In this document: one piece after another, positions 1-5,697 of the stretch | How positions within the stretch are numbered: the stretch's first letter is position 1 | How the letters are laid out: every line of letters begins with the position of its first letter | Assembly: GCA_050945815.1 (NCBI GenBank) | Contig: JBMNTQ010000129.1 | Location: forward strand, 1-5,697 | Direction of reading: 5' to 3' | Length of the DNA stretch: 5,697 nucleotides | Source of the DNA: JBMNTQ01 sp050945815 | GTDB taxonomy: Bacteria > Bacillota > Clostridia > Christensenellales > JBMNTQ01 | Notes under the pieces: generated by a model | The model's input: the letters and a program-made list of their open reading frames with translations, nothing else | What the model was told of the DNA's origin: nothing | Databases searched by the model: none | Made by a program: the position numbers and the translations under genes

Positions 1-107
1 GTAATGGTTTGACTATTCAGATGACATGGGTTTCGGGCAAAGAAAATTCGCAAACTACGAAAGCAGCTTGCGAATTTGTGTCCAGCTTCAAGCTGGTGCA
101 ATACTAA
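1..107 (+). CDS. C-terminal end of an unidentified protein (5' truncated by window edge)
   Basis: Only the last 34 codons are visible, read from base 3 and ending at the TAA at 105-107; the start lies outside the window. The residues run from NGLTIQMTWVSGKE to the end SSFKLVQY. An alternation of a beta-like stretch (TIQMTWVS), a short charged turn, an amphipathic helix and a final SFKL is reminiscent of the tails of small secreted or lipoprotein-type proteins in Firmicutes that end in a 'nSFK' strand. That resemblance is from memory and too short to name a family. The gene converges on the germination operon from the opposite strand and no good plus-strand terminator follows it. That the frame is coding is an inference from its position at the edge and from the protein-like pattern. 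Confidence 0.5.
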   Translation, partial: NGLTIQMTWVSGKENSQTTKAACEFVSSFKLVQY

Positions 108-167
108 AACTATTTAGATGAAGCCATTAAGGATACCAGAATAATAGTTCCATTAACGTCAGGTATC
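108..167. repeat. Overlapping inverted repeats in the convergent gap
   Basis: Two imperfectly nested inverted repeats are visible. AACTATT at 108-114 pairs with AATAGTT at 143-149, and GATACC at 132-137 pairs with GGTATC at 162-167. A direct CCATTAA also occurs at 124-130 and 150-156. Stems are short (6-7 bp), loops are 24-28 nt, and no T-run follows on the plus strand. They may be part of a transcription-end region between the two convergent genes, but could be chance. Confidence 0.25.
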
Positions 168-212
168 AAAAATTCCCCGCCGTATGCGTTCTATACCTTA
201 AACTTATGGCGG
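168..212 (-). terminator. Candidate intrinsic terminator of the germination operon
   Basis: Read on the minus strand, CCGCC (212-208) pairs with GGCGG (181-177), extended by two more pairs after one mismatch. The sequence then continues GGAA and a run of five T (172-168). The stem begins inside the last codons of the flavoprotein gene, so the hairpin overlaps its stop codon at 206-204. The loop is long (about 18 nt) and the T-run sits four bases from the stem, so this is a moderate rather than strong terminator. Its position at the end of the operon supports it. Confidence 0.4.
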
Positions 213-1343
213 ACGCCTACCGGTCTGTTTATTTTTTCTCTCTTGCAGTCGATTGAATAGCTTCATAAGCGGTGTTGCGTGTTTCAGAAGATCCATGCGG
301 CTGTCGCTGTCGCAGACGGCGTTCACAAAACGGCTAATTAGCTTTATATTCACATTTTTGGCGATAAAATCAAAATTATCGTCTTTCATATTCTCTAAAA
401 ACCGCCTGAGAATTAATGAATTTTCATAGTTGGTGCGCAGCGGCTTAGAAAGCTTGGCATAGTCTCCCAGCCCGCAGATATCGTAGGCACTGTAAACCCC
501 GGTTAGAATGGAAATGAATTGTCCAAAACCAAACCCGGGGGACACCGCACCGAAGCAATTACCCGTAAAATAGGTGTTTTCCAGCTTTGGTTGATTGCAG
601 ATGCCCACGATATAGTGTTTAAATTCGAACCGGTCGGTAATGCGGAATTGTTGATTCAAATCGTGTGTAACTAGCTCATAAAATTGATTCCACATCTCAT
701 TGCGGTCCTGCTTAATATTTCTGGGGTAATCGGGGCTAAACATCACCACATTGGCTTCCTGATCGGAATAAGGAATCACCCAACCATAGCCCTTCGGCAT
801 CACATCGCAGTTAAACCAAACGTGGGGCGTGTCGGCTTGAAAGCTGCCCGTAACGGTAACGCCGCGGACAGAGCCGGTGAAGTCGGAGCGGAAGTTGCCC
901 AAGCGGCAGGCATATTCGGCGTCTCCCGTTGCCAGCACAACCGCGTCAAACTTCTTGCACAGCGTCTCGTAATCGTACTCCGAATGATATTCAATCGCGC
1001 CCAAGAGTTGCTCTTGAAGCTGCCTTTCGTAAGAGTGCTCGTGCCTGCCCCGAATGTTTAGGTAGCCAATATCTCCGCTGATGGCTCCCTTTTCATGTTT
1101 AGAATGGATTTCGATTCGGCAGGCCTTAGTTAGTGGGTTTAGATGAATACCAAATTCCTGCTGCAGATACGGTATACAATCCTGCACTGGTCGGTTGAGT
1201 ATGTGAAACATGCCCTCTGCGCTTACAAAGCGATCGCCCACAGAGGCTCTTTTTTCAAAGATGTATGGCGTGACGCCATGTTTTTCTAATGTGATGGCGC
1301 AGGACAACCCCGCCATTCCCGCTCCCATGATTGCAATTTTCAT
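204..1343 (-). CDS. FAD-dependent oxidoreductase, geranylgeranyl-reductase-like, last gene of the germination operon
   Basis: This 379-residue protein is a probable flavoenzyme. The N-terminus is a Rossmann dinucleotide fold: beta strand MKIAIM, GAGMAG at residues 7-12, and the ribose-binding acidic end of strand 2 at E30 (YIFEK). An ATG motif (VVLATGD, 135-141) follows. PKGYGWVIPYSD (183-194) matches the PxxYxWxFP-type substrate-side motif of geranylgeranyl-reductase-like flavoproteins. The second FAD motif, usually GD followed by a P-x-x-G-x-G loop, appears as TGNCFGAVSPGFGFG (260-274), with N for the usual D. The C-terminus is helical and very basic (QERKNKQTGRRPP), with no clear membrane helix. 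The ATG at 1343-1341 overlaps the TGA of the A-subunit gene (ATGA), and GGG at 1353-1351 lies 7 nt upstream, so translation is coupled. Family members reduce isoprenoid double bonds or act as FAD monooxygenase-type enzymes. The substrate here is unknown, and a germination role is inferred only from the operon. Confidence 0.85.
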   Translation of the reverse strand: MKIAIMGAGMAGLSCAITLEKHGVTPYIFEKRASVGDRFVSAEGMFHILNRPVQDCIPYLQQEFGIHLNPLTKACRIEIHSKHEKGAISGDIGYLNIRGRHEHSYERQLQEQLLGAIEYHSEYDYETLCKKFDAVVLATGDAEYACRLGNFRSDFTGSVRGVTVTGSFQADTPHVWFNCDVMPKGYGWVIPYSDQEANVVMFSPDYPRNIKQDRNEMWNQFYELVTHDLNQQFRITDRFEFKHYIVGICNQPKLENTYFTGNCFGAVSPGFGFGQFISILTGVYSAYDICGLGDYAKLSKPLRTNYENSLILRRFLENMKDDNFDFIAKNVNIKLISRFVNAVCDSDSRMDLLKHATPLMKLFNRLQERKNKQTGRRPP

Positions 1344-2800
1344 AAAGTATCCCTTTTCTTCGCTCCCGTGCGCGTTTGATCGGTGGTTTTCAGGAAATTA
1401 GGACGCTTGGACGCAGCGCTTCTAGCCGGAAAAAGCTTCCCCAAAAAATCTTCACGATTAAAAGGTGCGCTGGGTGTGGCATACGCAACGCCAAAGCTGT
1501 TTGACGAAACAATTGTAACCACAATCACGCATAGTCCCAGCGTAAAGCCGATTAAGCCGAAAAGCGCGGACAGCAGAATCATAAGAACCTTTAAAACGCG
1601 CAATGGGTTCATCAGCGTATAATCTGGAACCACAAACGAAGAAAGCAATTCGGTTGAAACGAGAATGAGCAGCAACGGGCTATATATGCCGGATGCTATG
1701 GCGGCCTGTCCGATGATAATCGCCCCCACAATGCCAATGGCTCCACCAATCTCTTTGGGAATGCGCAGCAGCGATTCTCGTATGATTTCCATAATAATCT
1801 CAAGCTGCACAACGCCGGTAAACGCGTTGAAGGGTACGTTGGACCGCAATGCAGCCAGCGTCAGAATATACTCCGACGGAAGTGTGTCGTGGTGAAAGGA
1901 TATAATAGCGATATACAAAGCACCCAACGTGATGGAAATAAACAGCGCAATGAACCGCAGGCTCTTGATTAAAAGCGCCAGATATTTGTTGTCGTATATG
2001 TCGTCGCAGGAGGTGAGGAACTCCTGGAAAACCTTTGGAGCGATGAGCCCCAGCCCACTGCCCTCAACCAGAATAATAGCCTTGCCCTCCAGCAATGCGC
2101 TGCAGGCCATATCCGAGCGTTCCACAATGCCGGTTTGCGGAAACAAGCTCCATTTGCCGCTTAGAATCTCTTTTTGCAGTTTGCCGGATTCGCAGATACC
2201 GTCTATTGTTATGCCCGAAATCCGTTGTATAATGTCGTCTACAATGCCAGGGTTGGCAATATCTTCAATATAGGTGACGGCAACCGATGTTTTTGTGCGT
2301 TCTCCCACTTCCAGCATGACGATTTTCAGCCGGGGGTCTTTGATTCTGTATCGGATCAACGACAAGTTGGTATCGAGATTTTCAATGAAGCAGTCTCGTG
2401 CTCCGCGCAGTGTAAATTGCAGCTCCGGGCTATCGATGCTTTTGCTCTCGATCTTTTTGATATCCGATACAAGATAACGATTGCTCCAGGGGCCAAGCAG
2501 CACAGTATATCCATCCAGCAGATAGGCCTCTATTTGGCTTGGTTTGTCATCCAGTGTGCAGTTATCCACACACAGCACACGATCCCGGAGCTCCTCGGGT
2601 ACAAGCGTTTTTCCGGCTGCAGCACGGGCCATGAGCGGCTTGAGTATAGAGTCAGACAAGAGTGAGCGGTCGGTGAGCTGCCGAATGAACAAAACTGTAA
2701 TGTTCTCTCCGCTCGCACACGAAATAACTCGCATCGATACACCGCTGATCTGCGTGCATATTTTTTCGATATCAATTCGATTAAAAGATGATTTTGACAT
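1340..2800 (-). CDS. gerAA: GerA-family spore germination protein (receptor A subunit)
   Basis: This 486-residue protein has the usual length of GerAA/GerBA/GerKA proteins, the subunit that binds nutrient signals and, in current models, forms the ion channel in the spore inner membrane. Residues 1 to about 275 are the soluble region. RGARDCFIENLDTNLSLIR (132-150) and VGERTKTSVAVTYIED (165-180) are family hallmarks. ITIDGICESG (197-206) and VERSDM (226-231) follow. The membrane part has hydrophobic segments near 282-303, 350-373, 374-391 and 402-432. It includes NVPFNAF (321-327), the IGIVGAIIIGQAAI block (355-368), and SFGVAYATPSAPF (435-447) before a basic tail. Several normally conserved positions differ from the consensus I remember. 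The ATG at 2800 has AGGAG 9 nt upstream, inside the end of the C-subunit gene. That gene stops 3 nt before it. A second ATG at 2807 is out of frame. The gerAA symbol denotes the family, not a specific paralogue. Confidence 0.93.
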   Translation of the reverse strand: MSKSSFNRIDIEKICTQISGVSMRVISCASGENITVLFIRQLTDRSLLSDSILKPLMARAAAGKTLVPEELRDRVLCVDNCTLDDKPSQIEAYLLDGYTVLLGPWSNRYLVSDIKKIESKSIDSPELQFTLRGARDCFIENLDTNLSLIRYRIKDPRLKIVMLEVGERTKTSVAVTYIEDIANPGIVDDIIQRISGITIDGICESGKLQKEILSGKWSLFPQTGIVERSDMACSALLEGKAIILVEGSGLGLIAPKVFQEFLTSCDDIYDNKYLALLIKSLRFIALFISITLGALYIAIISFHHDTLPSEYILTLAALRSNVPFNAFTGVVQLEIIMEIIRESLLRIPKEIGGAIGIVGAIIIGQAAIASGIYSPLLLILVSTELLSSFVVPDYTLMNPLRVLKVLMILLSALFGLIGFTLGLCVIVVTIVSSNSFGVAYATPSAPFNREDFLGKLFPARSAASKRPNFLKTTDQTRTGAKKRDTL

Positions 2801-2803
2801 AAT

Positions 2804-3913
2804 TCATGGCTCCTGCGGAAGCTCGCTGTATATAATCGCAACGTCTGTGGTAACCTGTGTTTTTGCGCTGCTATATACTTGCTCCCAGTTAATAGTTTGA
2901 AATGCGCTGTTATGCTGCGCCCGAAAATGCCGGTAAATACCCAGATAATCGGCAGCATACTCCTGTGAAGTTTCCAGCGCCTGTACAATATCCTGCCGAA
3001 CCGCCTCCTCAAGAAGGTACTGCAAAGACTCCCGGTCGGCTTTGGTGACCGAATGCATCACATCCGTATAATTCAACACGGCATTAAAACTAAACTGCAC
3101 CTGTACCGTAAGCTGTCCGTCGGAATACAGCGTATTGATGTTTTTATCTTTCAGCGTAACATCAAGATCATACCAATTCGAATCTAAAACAACTTCATAG
3201 TGAAAGTGGCCTTTAGGATTAAGAAAAAATACAACACCTCGCCGTTTGTCTTGAGGAATGAAACCAATTTTTTTTGCATTTTTAAATACTGTATATCCGG
3301 TTAGCGTGATATGAGAATCCTCAATATCCATCGCGGGAATTAAAAAACTCGCCTTTTTTACCGCAAGCGTTTCCAACAGATCGCCAATATTTACATAAAA
3401 TGAGGAGCCGTCCTTCGTCATGCTCTCCTGCATGTTGTCGATATCCAGTCCAACCGACGGCGCATTGTCCGGCTCAATGCTGAGCAGTTCTTCGGGCTCG
3501 CTGGAGGTTGTAATAACTTTAAGCGATTTTCTTGTGTTGCGCTGCGTTCGGCTCCGGTTTAAATATTCTTCCACTCCCTTAGATGCCAGCCTGTCGGTAA
3601 AAATTAGCACCTCGCACGCACCCAGATACACCGGCTTACTGCTTTTTAGGTTCAAATTGTCGCGCGCTTGGGCATGCGTTTCTCCGCTTGCTTTAATGAT
3701 GGAAAAACTCATCTTATTCTGCCCGCCATCGCCGTTTTTTTGCGCCCCGCCGGATAGAGTGGCAACTTCTCCGAAAAAATGATACTTGCCATGCTGATAA
3801 TCAATCACTTCGGAGATGTGAATGTTTTCCTGTTGGATGTCGATTGAATCCCAGCAGCCGCACAGCAGCAACATGCAAGCGGCAAGAGCAGCCAGCCTTA
3901 TAAGTTTATTCAT
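2804..3913 (-). CDS. gerAC: Ger(x)C-family spore germination lipoprotein (receptor C subunit)
   Basis: This 369-residue protein is of typical Ger(x)C length. A lipoprotein signal peptide covers residues 1-19 (MNKLIRL, then hydrophobic AALAACMLLLCG), with the lipidated cysteine at C20 in LCGCWD. Cys at the -2 position is slightly unusual, but GCWD immediately after the signal is the family signature. The C-terminal domain is recognisable from DYLGIYRHFR (322-331), INWEQVY (341-347) and the beta strand VTTDVAIIYS. Ger(x)C proteins are anchored to the outer face of the spore inner membrane after diacylglyceryl transfer to the cysteine, and are needed for the A/B receptor to work. The ATG at 3913 overlaps the end of the permease gene by 8 nt. 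GGGGAGG lies 12 nt upstream and GGTGGTG lies 4 nt upstream. It is followed 3 nt later by the A-subunit gene. The paralogue group cannot be assigned. Confidence 0.93.
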   Translation of the reverse strand: MNKLIRLAALAACMLLLCGCWDSIDIQQENIHISEVIDYQHGKYHFFGEVATLSGGAQKNGDGGQNKMSFSIIKASGETHAQARDNLNLKSSKPVYLGACEVLIFTDRLASKGVEEYLNRSRTQRNTRKSLKVITTSSEPEELLSIEPDNAPSVGLDIDNMQESMTKDGSSFYVNIGDLLETLAVKKASFLIPAMDIEDSHITLTGYTVFKNAKKIGFIPQDKRRGVVFFLNPKGHFHYEVVLDSNWYDLDVTLKDKNINTLYSDGQLTVQVQFSFNAVLNYTDVMHSVTKADRESLQYLLEEAVRQDIVQALETSQEYAADYLGIYRHFRAQHNSAFQTINWEQVYSSAKTQVTTDVAIIYSELPQEP

Positions 3914-5024
3914 GATTCACCACCGCCTCCCCTGATTTACCCCTGCGGGATCGGAGAAGATGCACGATCCACAAAATAAGCGGAATGACAAAAGCCGGCA
4001 AGAGTCCGATATATGTTAAAAAGAGGTTGAATGTCTGTAGCACATCCTCTGCGTTAGGAATCAGCAATCCCAAAGCATAAGCCGCTGTGCCAATTGCAAG
4101 CATCGGCATGAAACCGCTTAGCTTGGGGATCAGTTTTTTTGCATATTCTGCTGACGCAAACACAACCAGCGAAGTTGAACAGAAAATCGACGTCAGCCAT
4201 GCTATGATAAAAAATAAATCAAGACGTTTGGCAAATTGTAATGCGGCAATGTCCAGCCTTCGGATTGCGATTAGAAGCGGATAATCGTAATTGGAAATAT
4301 CATCAACGCCCAGAACCGAATAACATGCTCCGAGCAAAACAATAAAAAATATGCACACAAGCAAAATTGCGGACGCCGCCCTAACCTTAGCCTTGGGGCC
4401 GTTGCGCTTGGAAAGCGGGATAATCGTAATGACCTCGAAGCCCAAAAAACCAAAGATTGCGTACGGGACCGCTCGGATATACCGGCCTATCTCGGCCGTA
4501 TTAATCAGTGGCAGATTGTTTAGAAAATCTCCCTGTGTAAATGTGATAATTTGTAAAACAAAGCTTATTACAAGCACAATCAGGCCTAGATATTCAATCA
4601 TTCTGCCCAGATTGGTGAGCCCTTTCGACGCAGCGTACAACGAGACAATTATAATCAGCAGCATTGTGGCCCAAACGGGAGTTTTATATAAAATCTCCGC
4701 CTGTATGATATCGGCTGTAGACCGAATGAAAAGGGCAAGAAAAATAAAGAAATAAACAACATAAAAGCCGCAGAGAATACGCGACATAACCTTCCCCATC
4801 AGCAGTTCGCTGTATTCAGCCAACGATTTTCCCATATAGAGACGGCTTAGATGCGTAATCAGAACAACGGCGGCTATAAAAAAAGCAGCCGCGATGAGCA
4901 GGCTCAGCCACGCACCTGTTCCGCCCGCCTTGCCCATGATATTCGGCATCACTACTGAGCTTAGACCAACCGCTGAAATGATAATAATAAAAAACAATTG
5001 TCTGTTTGTCACACCATTTTCCAA
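3906..5024 (-). CDS. gerAB: GerB-family germination permease (receptor B subunit, APC-type)
   Basis: This 372-residue integral membrane protein has about ten hydrophobic helices, near residues 7-28, 37-58, 80-100, 115-132, 141-162, 182-203, 216-236, 267-290, 303-323 and 331-355. Length and helix count fit the endospore germination permease family (GerAB/GerKB) of the amino acid-polyamine-cation transporter superfamily. IFGFLGFEV (190-198) is the helix-6 motif seen in the family, followed by the basic loop SKRNGPKAKVR. Helix 1 carries a Gly-Leu-Ser-Ser break with MPNIMGKAGG after it, the usual unwound ligand-site region. The protein is thought to bind the nutrient germinant and work with the A and C subunits. 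The start is a TTG at 5024-5022: a strong Shine-Dalgarno site ends 2 nt upstream and no in-frame ATG lies nearby. It is the first gene of the four-gene operon; its TAA (3908-3906) lies inside the next gene. Confidence 0.93.
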   Translation of the reverse strand: MENGVTNRQLFFIIIISAVGLSSVVMPNIMGKAGGTGAWLSLLIAAAFFIAAVVLITHLSRLYMGKSLAEYSELLMGKVMSRILCGFYVVYFFIFLALFIRSTADIIQAEILYKTPVWATMLLIIIVSLYAASKGLTNLGRMIEYLGLIVLVISFVLQIITFTQGDFLNNLPLINTAEIGRYIRAVPYAIFGFLGFEVITIIPLSKRNGPKAKVRAASAILLVCIFFIVLLGACYSVLGVDDISNYDYPLLIAIRRLDIAALQFAKRLDLFFIIAWLTSIFCSTSLVVFASAEYAKKLIPKLSGFMPMLAIGTAAYALGLLIPNAEDVLQTFNLFLTYIGLLPAFVIPLILWIVHLLRSRRGKSGEAVVNHE

Positions 5025-5026
5025 AA

Positions 5027-5036
5027 GATCATCTCA
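5027..5036 (-). promoter_or_regulatory. Shine-Dalgarno site fixing the TTG start of the permease gene
   Basis: The minus strand reads TGAGATGATC here, matching 8 of 10 positions of the extended anti-16S complement GGAGGTGATC. Its core lies about 7 nt before the TTG at 5024. An ATG at 5032-5030 lies within it but is out of frame and leads to a stop after a few codons. This supports the rare TTG as the true start. Confidence 0.7.
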
Positions 5037-5083
5037 CAATTCGTATTTTTATTCATTATCCCCATTTATCGGATATATAATCT

Positions 5084-5112
5084 TAGCATAGGTCAACTTT
5101 CTGAACGTTTAC
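5084..5112 (-). promoter_or_regulatory. Weak candidate sigma-G-type promoter of the germination operon
   Basis: On the minus strand, GTAAA (5112-5108) and TATGCTA (5090-5084) are separated by 17 nt. Compared with the forespore sigma-G pattern (-35 like GHATR, -10 like CATNCTA) this matches 4 of 5 and 5 of 7 positions, and would give a leader of roughly 50 nt. Receptor operons in Bacillus are transcribed in the forespore by sigma-G, so such a promoter is expected. TTGACC at 5096-5091 resembles a sigma-A -35 box but has no -10 box at the right distance. The match is weak and only positional context favours it. Confidence 0.28.
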
Positions 5113-5420
5113 CTCCGAACGGTTTTTACATTTTCCCATAGACAGAAGGGATGTTAGCTAGTCGGCACAGTCTGCCCCTATACAGACAATTAATGATATT
5201 TGTCGGGATGAACGTTAAAGGTAATCCGTTACGTCATAAGCTTCGAGATGACGATATAGACTTTTTGAGAACTTAAAAAGACGCCTTGTCGCCATTGAGC
5301 AATATAAAACAAGTCTGCGATCTACCTCTCCTTTATCGACTTCAACGATTCGCTTATTCCGGCGAGGAAAGAGCAAAAGGCAGGCATGTTTAACTATTTT
5401 AGCAGCAAGGATTCACAAGC

Positions 5421-5618
5421 ATGGCAGCATTTACAGAGACATCTCCTATGATAGCCTTGCTTATACCCGGCATTGCGGGTGCAGGGGCATTGGGAGGGTG
5501 GACGATTGATAGCATCATACAGGGCATATTGGTAACAGGTGCGGCGGTATACGGCAACCAGCTATACAAGCAGGGGGGCTATGCGTTGGCGCCTAAAGAG
5601 AATGACGAACCGGAATGA
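5421..5618 (+). CDS. Small hydrophobic protein of unknown function (65 aa)
   Basis: I do not recognise this gene. The product begins MAAFTETSPMIALL. It has a glycine/alanine-rich hydrophobic stretch (IPGIAGAGALGG, about 16-27) and a second apolar segment (IDSIIQGILVTGAAVYG, about 29-45). A short polar tail rich in Lys and Glu ends in ENDEPE. Two short membrane or amphipathic helices with a soluble, acidic C-terminus are plausible. The ATG at 5421 has AAGGA (5407-5411) 9 nt upstream, and the frame is closed by a TAG at 5400-5402. The stop overlaps the start of another small frame by 4 nt, which suggests a two-gene unit transcribed away from the germination operon. Small phage membrane proteins (holin-like) or sporulation membrane peptides have a similar build, but nothing here proves either. 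Confidence 0.6.
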   Translation: MAAFTETSPMIALLIPGIAGAGALGGWTIDSIIQGILVTGAAVYGNQLYKQGGYALAPKENDEPE

Positions 5619-5697
5619 TGGCTAATATAAAAACCCAAATAGCAGCAACGCCAATAATATACGGAAAACAGGCAAAGCTAATAATGAAAGAAGTGCA
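5615..5697 (+). CDS. Start of a second small gene, 3' truncated by window edge
   Basis: An open frame begins at ATG 5615, or at the adjacent in-frame ATG 5618, and stays open for 27 codons to the window edge. The visible product starts MMANIKTQIAATPIIYGKQA and continues LIMKEV. The ATG at 5615 overlaps the TGA of the upstream small gene (ATGA), the typical geometry of coupled genes. No separate strong Shine-Dalgarno site is visible. ATPIIYGKQAKLIMKE resembles in general form the N-termini of small uncharacterised Firmicutes proteins with a 'TPxxxGxxA' turn followed by a helix. This is an impression from memory and does not give a function. Confidence 0.5.
   Translation, partial: MMANIKTQIAATPIIYGKQAKLIMKEV

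Larger units (their letters stand above)
5025..5420. other. Divergent intergenic region, no supported gene
   Basis: This stretch of 396 bases separates the minus-strand operon from the plus-strand small gene. Its left end holds the Shine-Dalgarno site and candidate promoter of the operon. The middle and right carry only short open frames. One runs from ATG 5151 to TAA at about 5276 (41 residues) with no properly spaced ribosome site. Another spans 5308-5451, with an internal ATG at 5386 preceded by AAAAGG. A third open stretch from 5252 has no start codon. I see no tRNA-like cloverleaf, no T-run hairpin terminator and no repeat array. GTCTG (5170-5174) and CAGAC (5183-5187) make a small hairpin of doubtful meaning. 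No convincing plus-strand sigma-A promoter was found. Confidence 0.5.

Noticed and set aside
684..1061. Plus-strand open frame of 125 codons
   Set aside because: It lies entirely opposite the flavoprotein gene, which has clear family motifs; the antisense product shows no recognisable domain and is a shadow frame.
2174..2665. Plus-strand open frame of 163 codons opposite the A-subunit gene
   Set aside because: Antisense to a well-supported GerA-family gene, with an unremarkable low-complexity product and no operon context.
2530..3012. Minus-strand open frame of 160 codons spanning the C/A junction
   Set aside because: Out of frame with both the lipoprotein and A-subunit genes, which together account for the whole stretch; its product is rich in Arg/Ser in the way of frame-shadow translations.
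5091..5096. TTGACC as a sigma-A -35 box for the receptor operon
   Set aside because: No TATAAT-like -10 box lies 16-18 nt downstream; the nearest GATAAA needs a spacer of about 20 nt.
5170..5187. Small hairpin GTCTG/CAGAC as a terminator
   Set aside because: A five-base-pair stem with an 8-nt loop and no T-run on either strand.
5151..5276. 41-codon plus-strand frame in the divergent intergenic region
   Set aside because: The only purine-rich site (AGAAGGG) directly abuts the ATG, leaving no proper spacing, and the product resembles no family I know.
5252..5503. Open stretch of about 84 codons (YRLFENLKRRL onwards)
   Set aside because: It has no start codon with a ribosome site, becomes very Arg/Ser/Cys rich, and overlaps the better-supported 65-residue gene in a different frame.

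Overview
The window reads as part of the chromosome of an endospore-forming member of the Firmicutes, most likely a Clostridia-class anaerobe. Three adjacent genes belong to the A, B and C families of GerA-type spore germinant receptors, which are restricted to spore formers. Start sites carry strong Shine-Dalgarno sequences, and base composition is moderate rather than extremely AT-rich. Genus cannot be fixed from the sequence.

Layout, left to right. Positions 1-107 hold the last 34 codons of a plus-strand gene that begins outside the window. Positions 108-203 are a short convergent intergenic gap with inverted repeats, one of which looks like the terminator of the large minus-strand operon. 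Positions 204-5024 are a tight four-gene operon on the minus strand. In transcription order it encodes a GerB-type ten-helix permease (5024-3906, TTG start), a Ger(x)C lipoprotein (3913-2804), a GerA-type membrane protein (2800-1340) and an FAD-dependent oxidoreductase of the geranylgeranyl-reductase-like type (1343-204). Junctions are an 8-nt overlap, a 3-nt gap and a 4-nt ATGA overlap, so the four genes are almost certainly cotranscribed and partly translationally coupled. Positions 5025-5420 are a divergent intergenic region with a weak candidate forespore (sigma-G-like) promoter for the operon and no supported gene. On the plus strand, 5421-5618 encodes a 65-residue hydrophobic protein, and a second small gene overlaps its stop codon and runs off the right edge.

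Functionally, the A, B and C proteins would form one nutrient-sensing receptor in the spore inner membrane. The least expected element is the flavoprotein fused translationally to the end of the receptor operon. Its role in germination is unknown, and together with divergent motifs in the A subunit and the B-C-A gene order it is the main point of interest. I see no CRISPR array, rRNA, tRNA, insertion sequence or obvious defence system.
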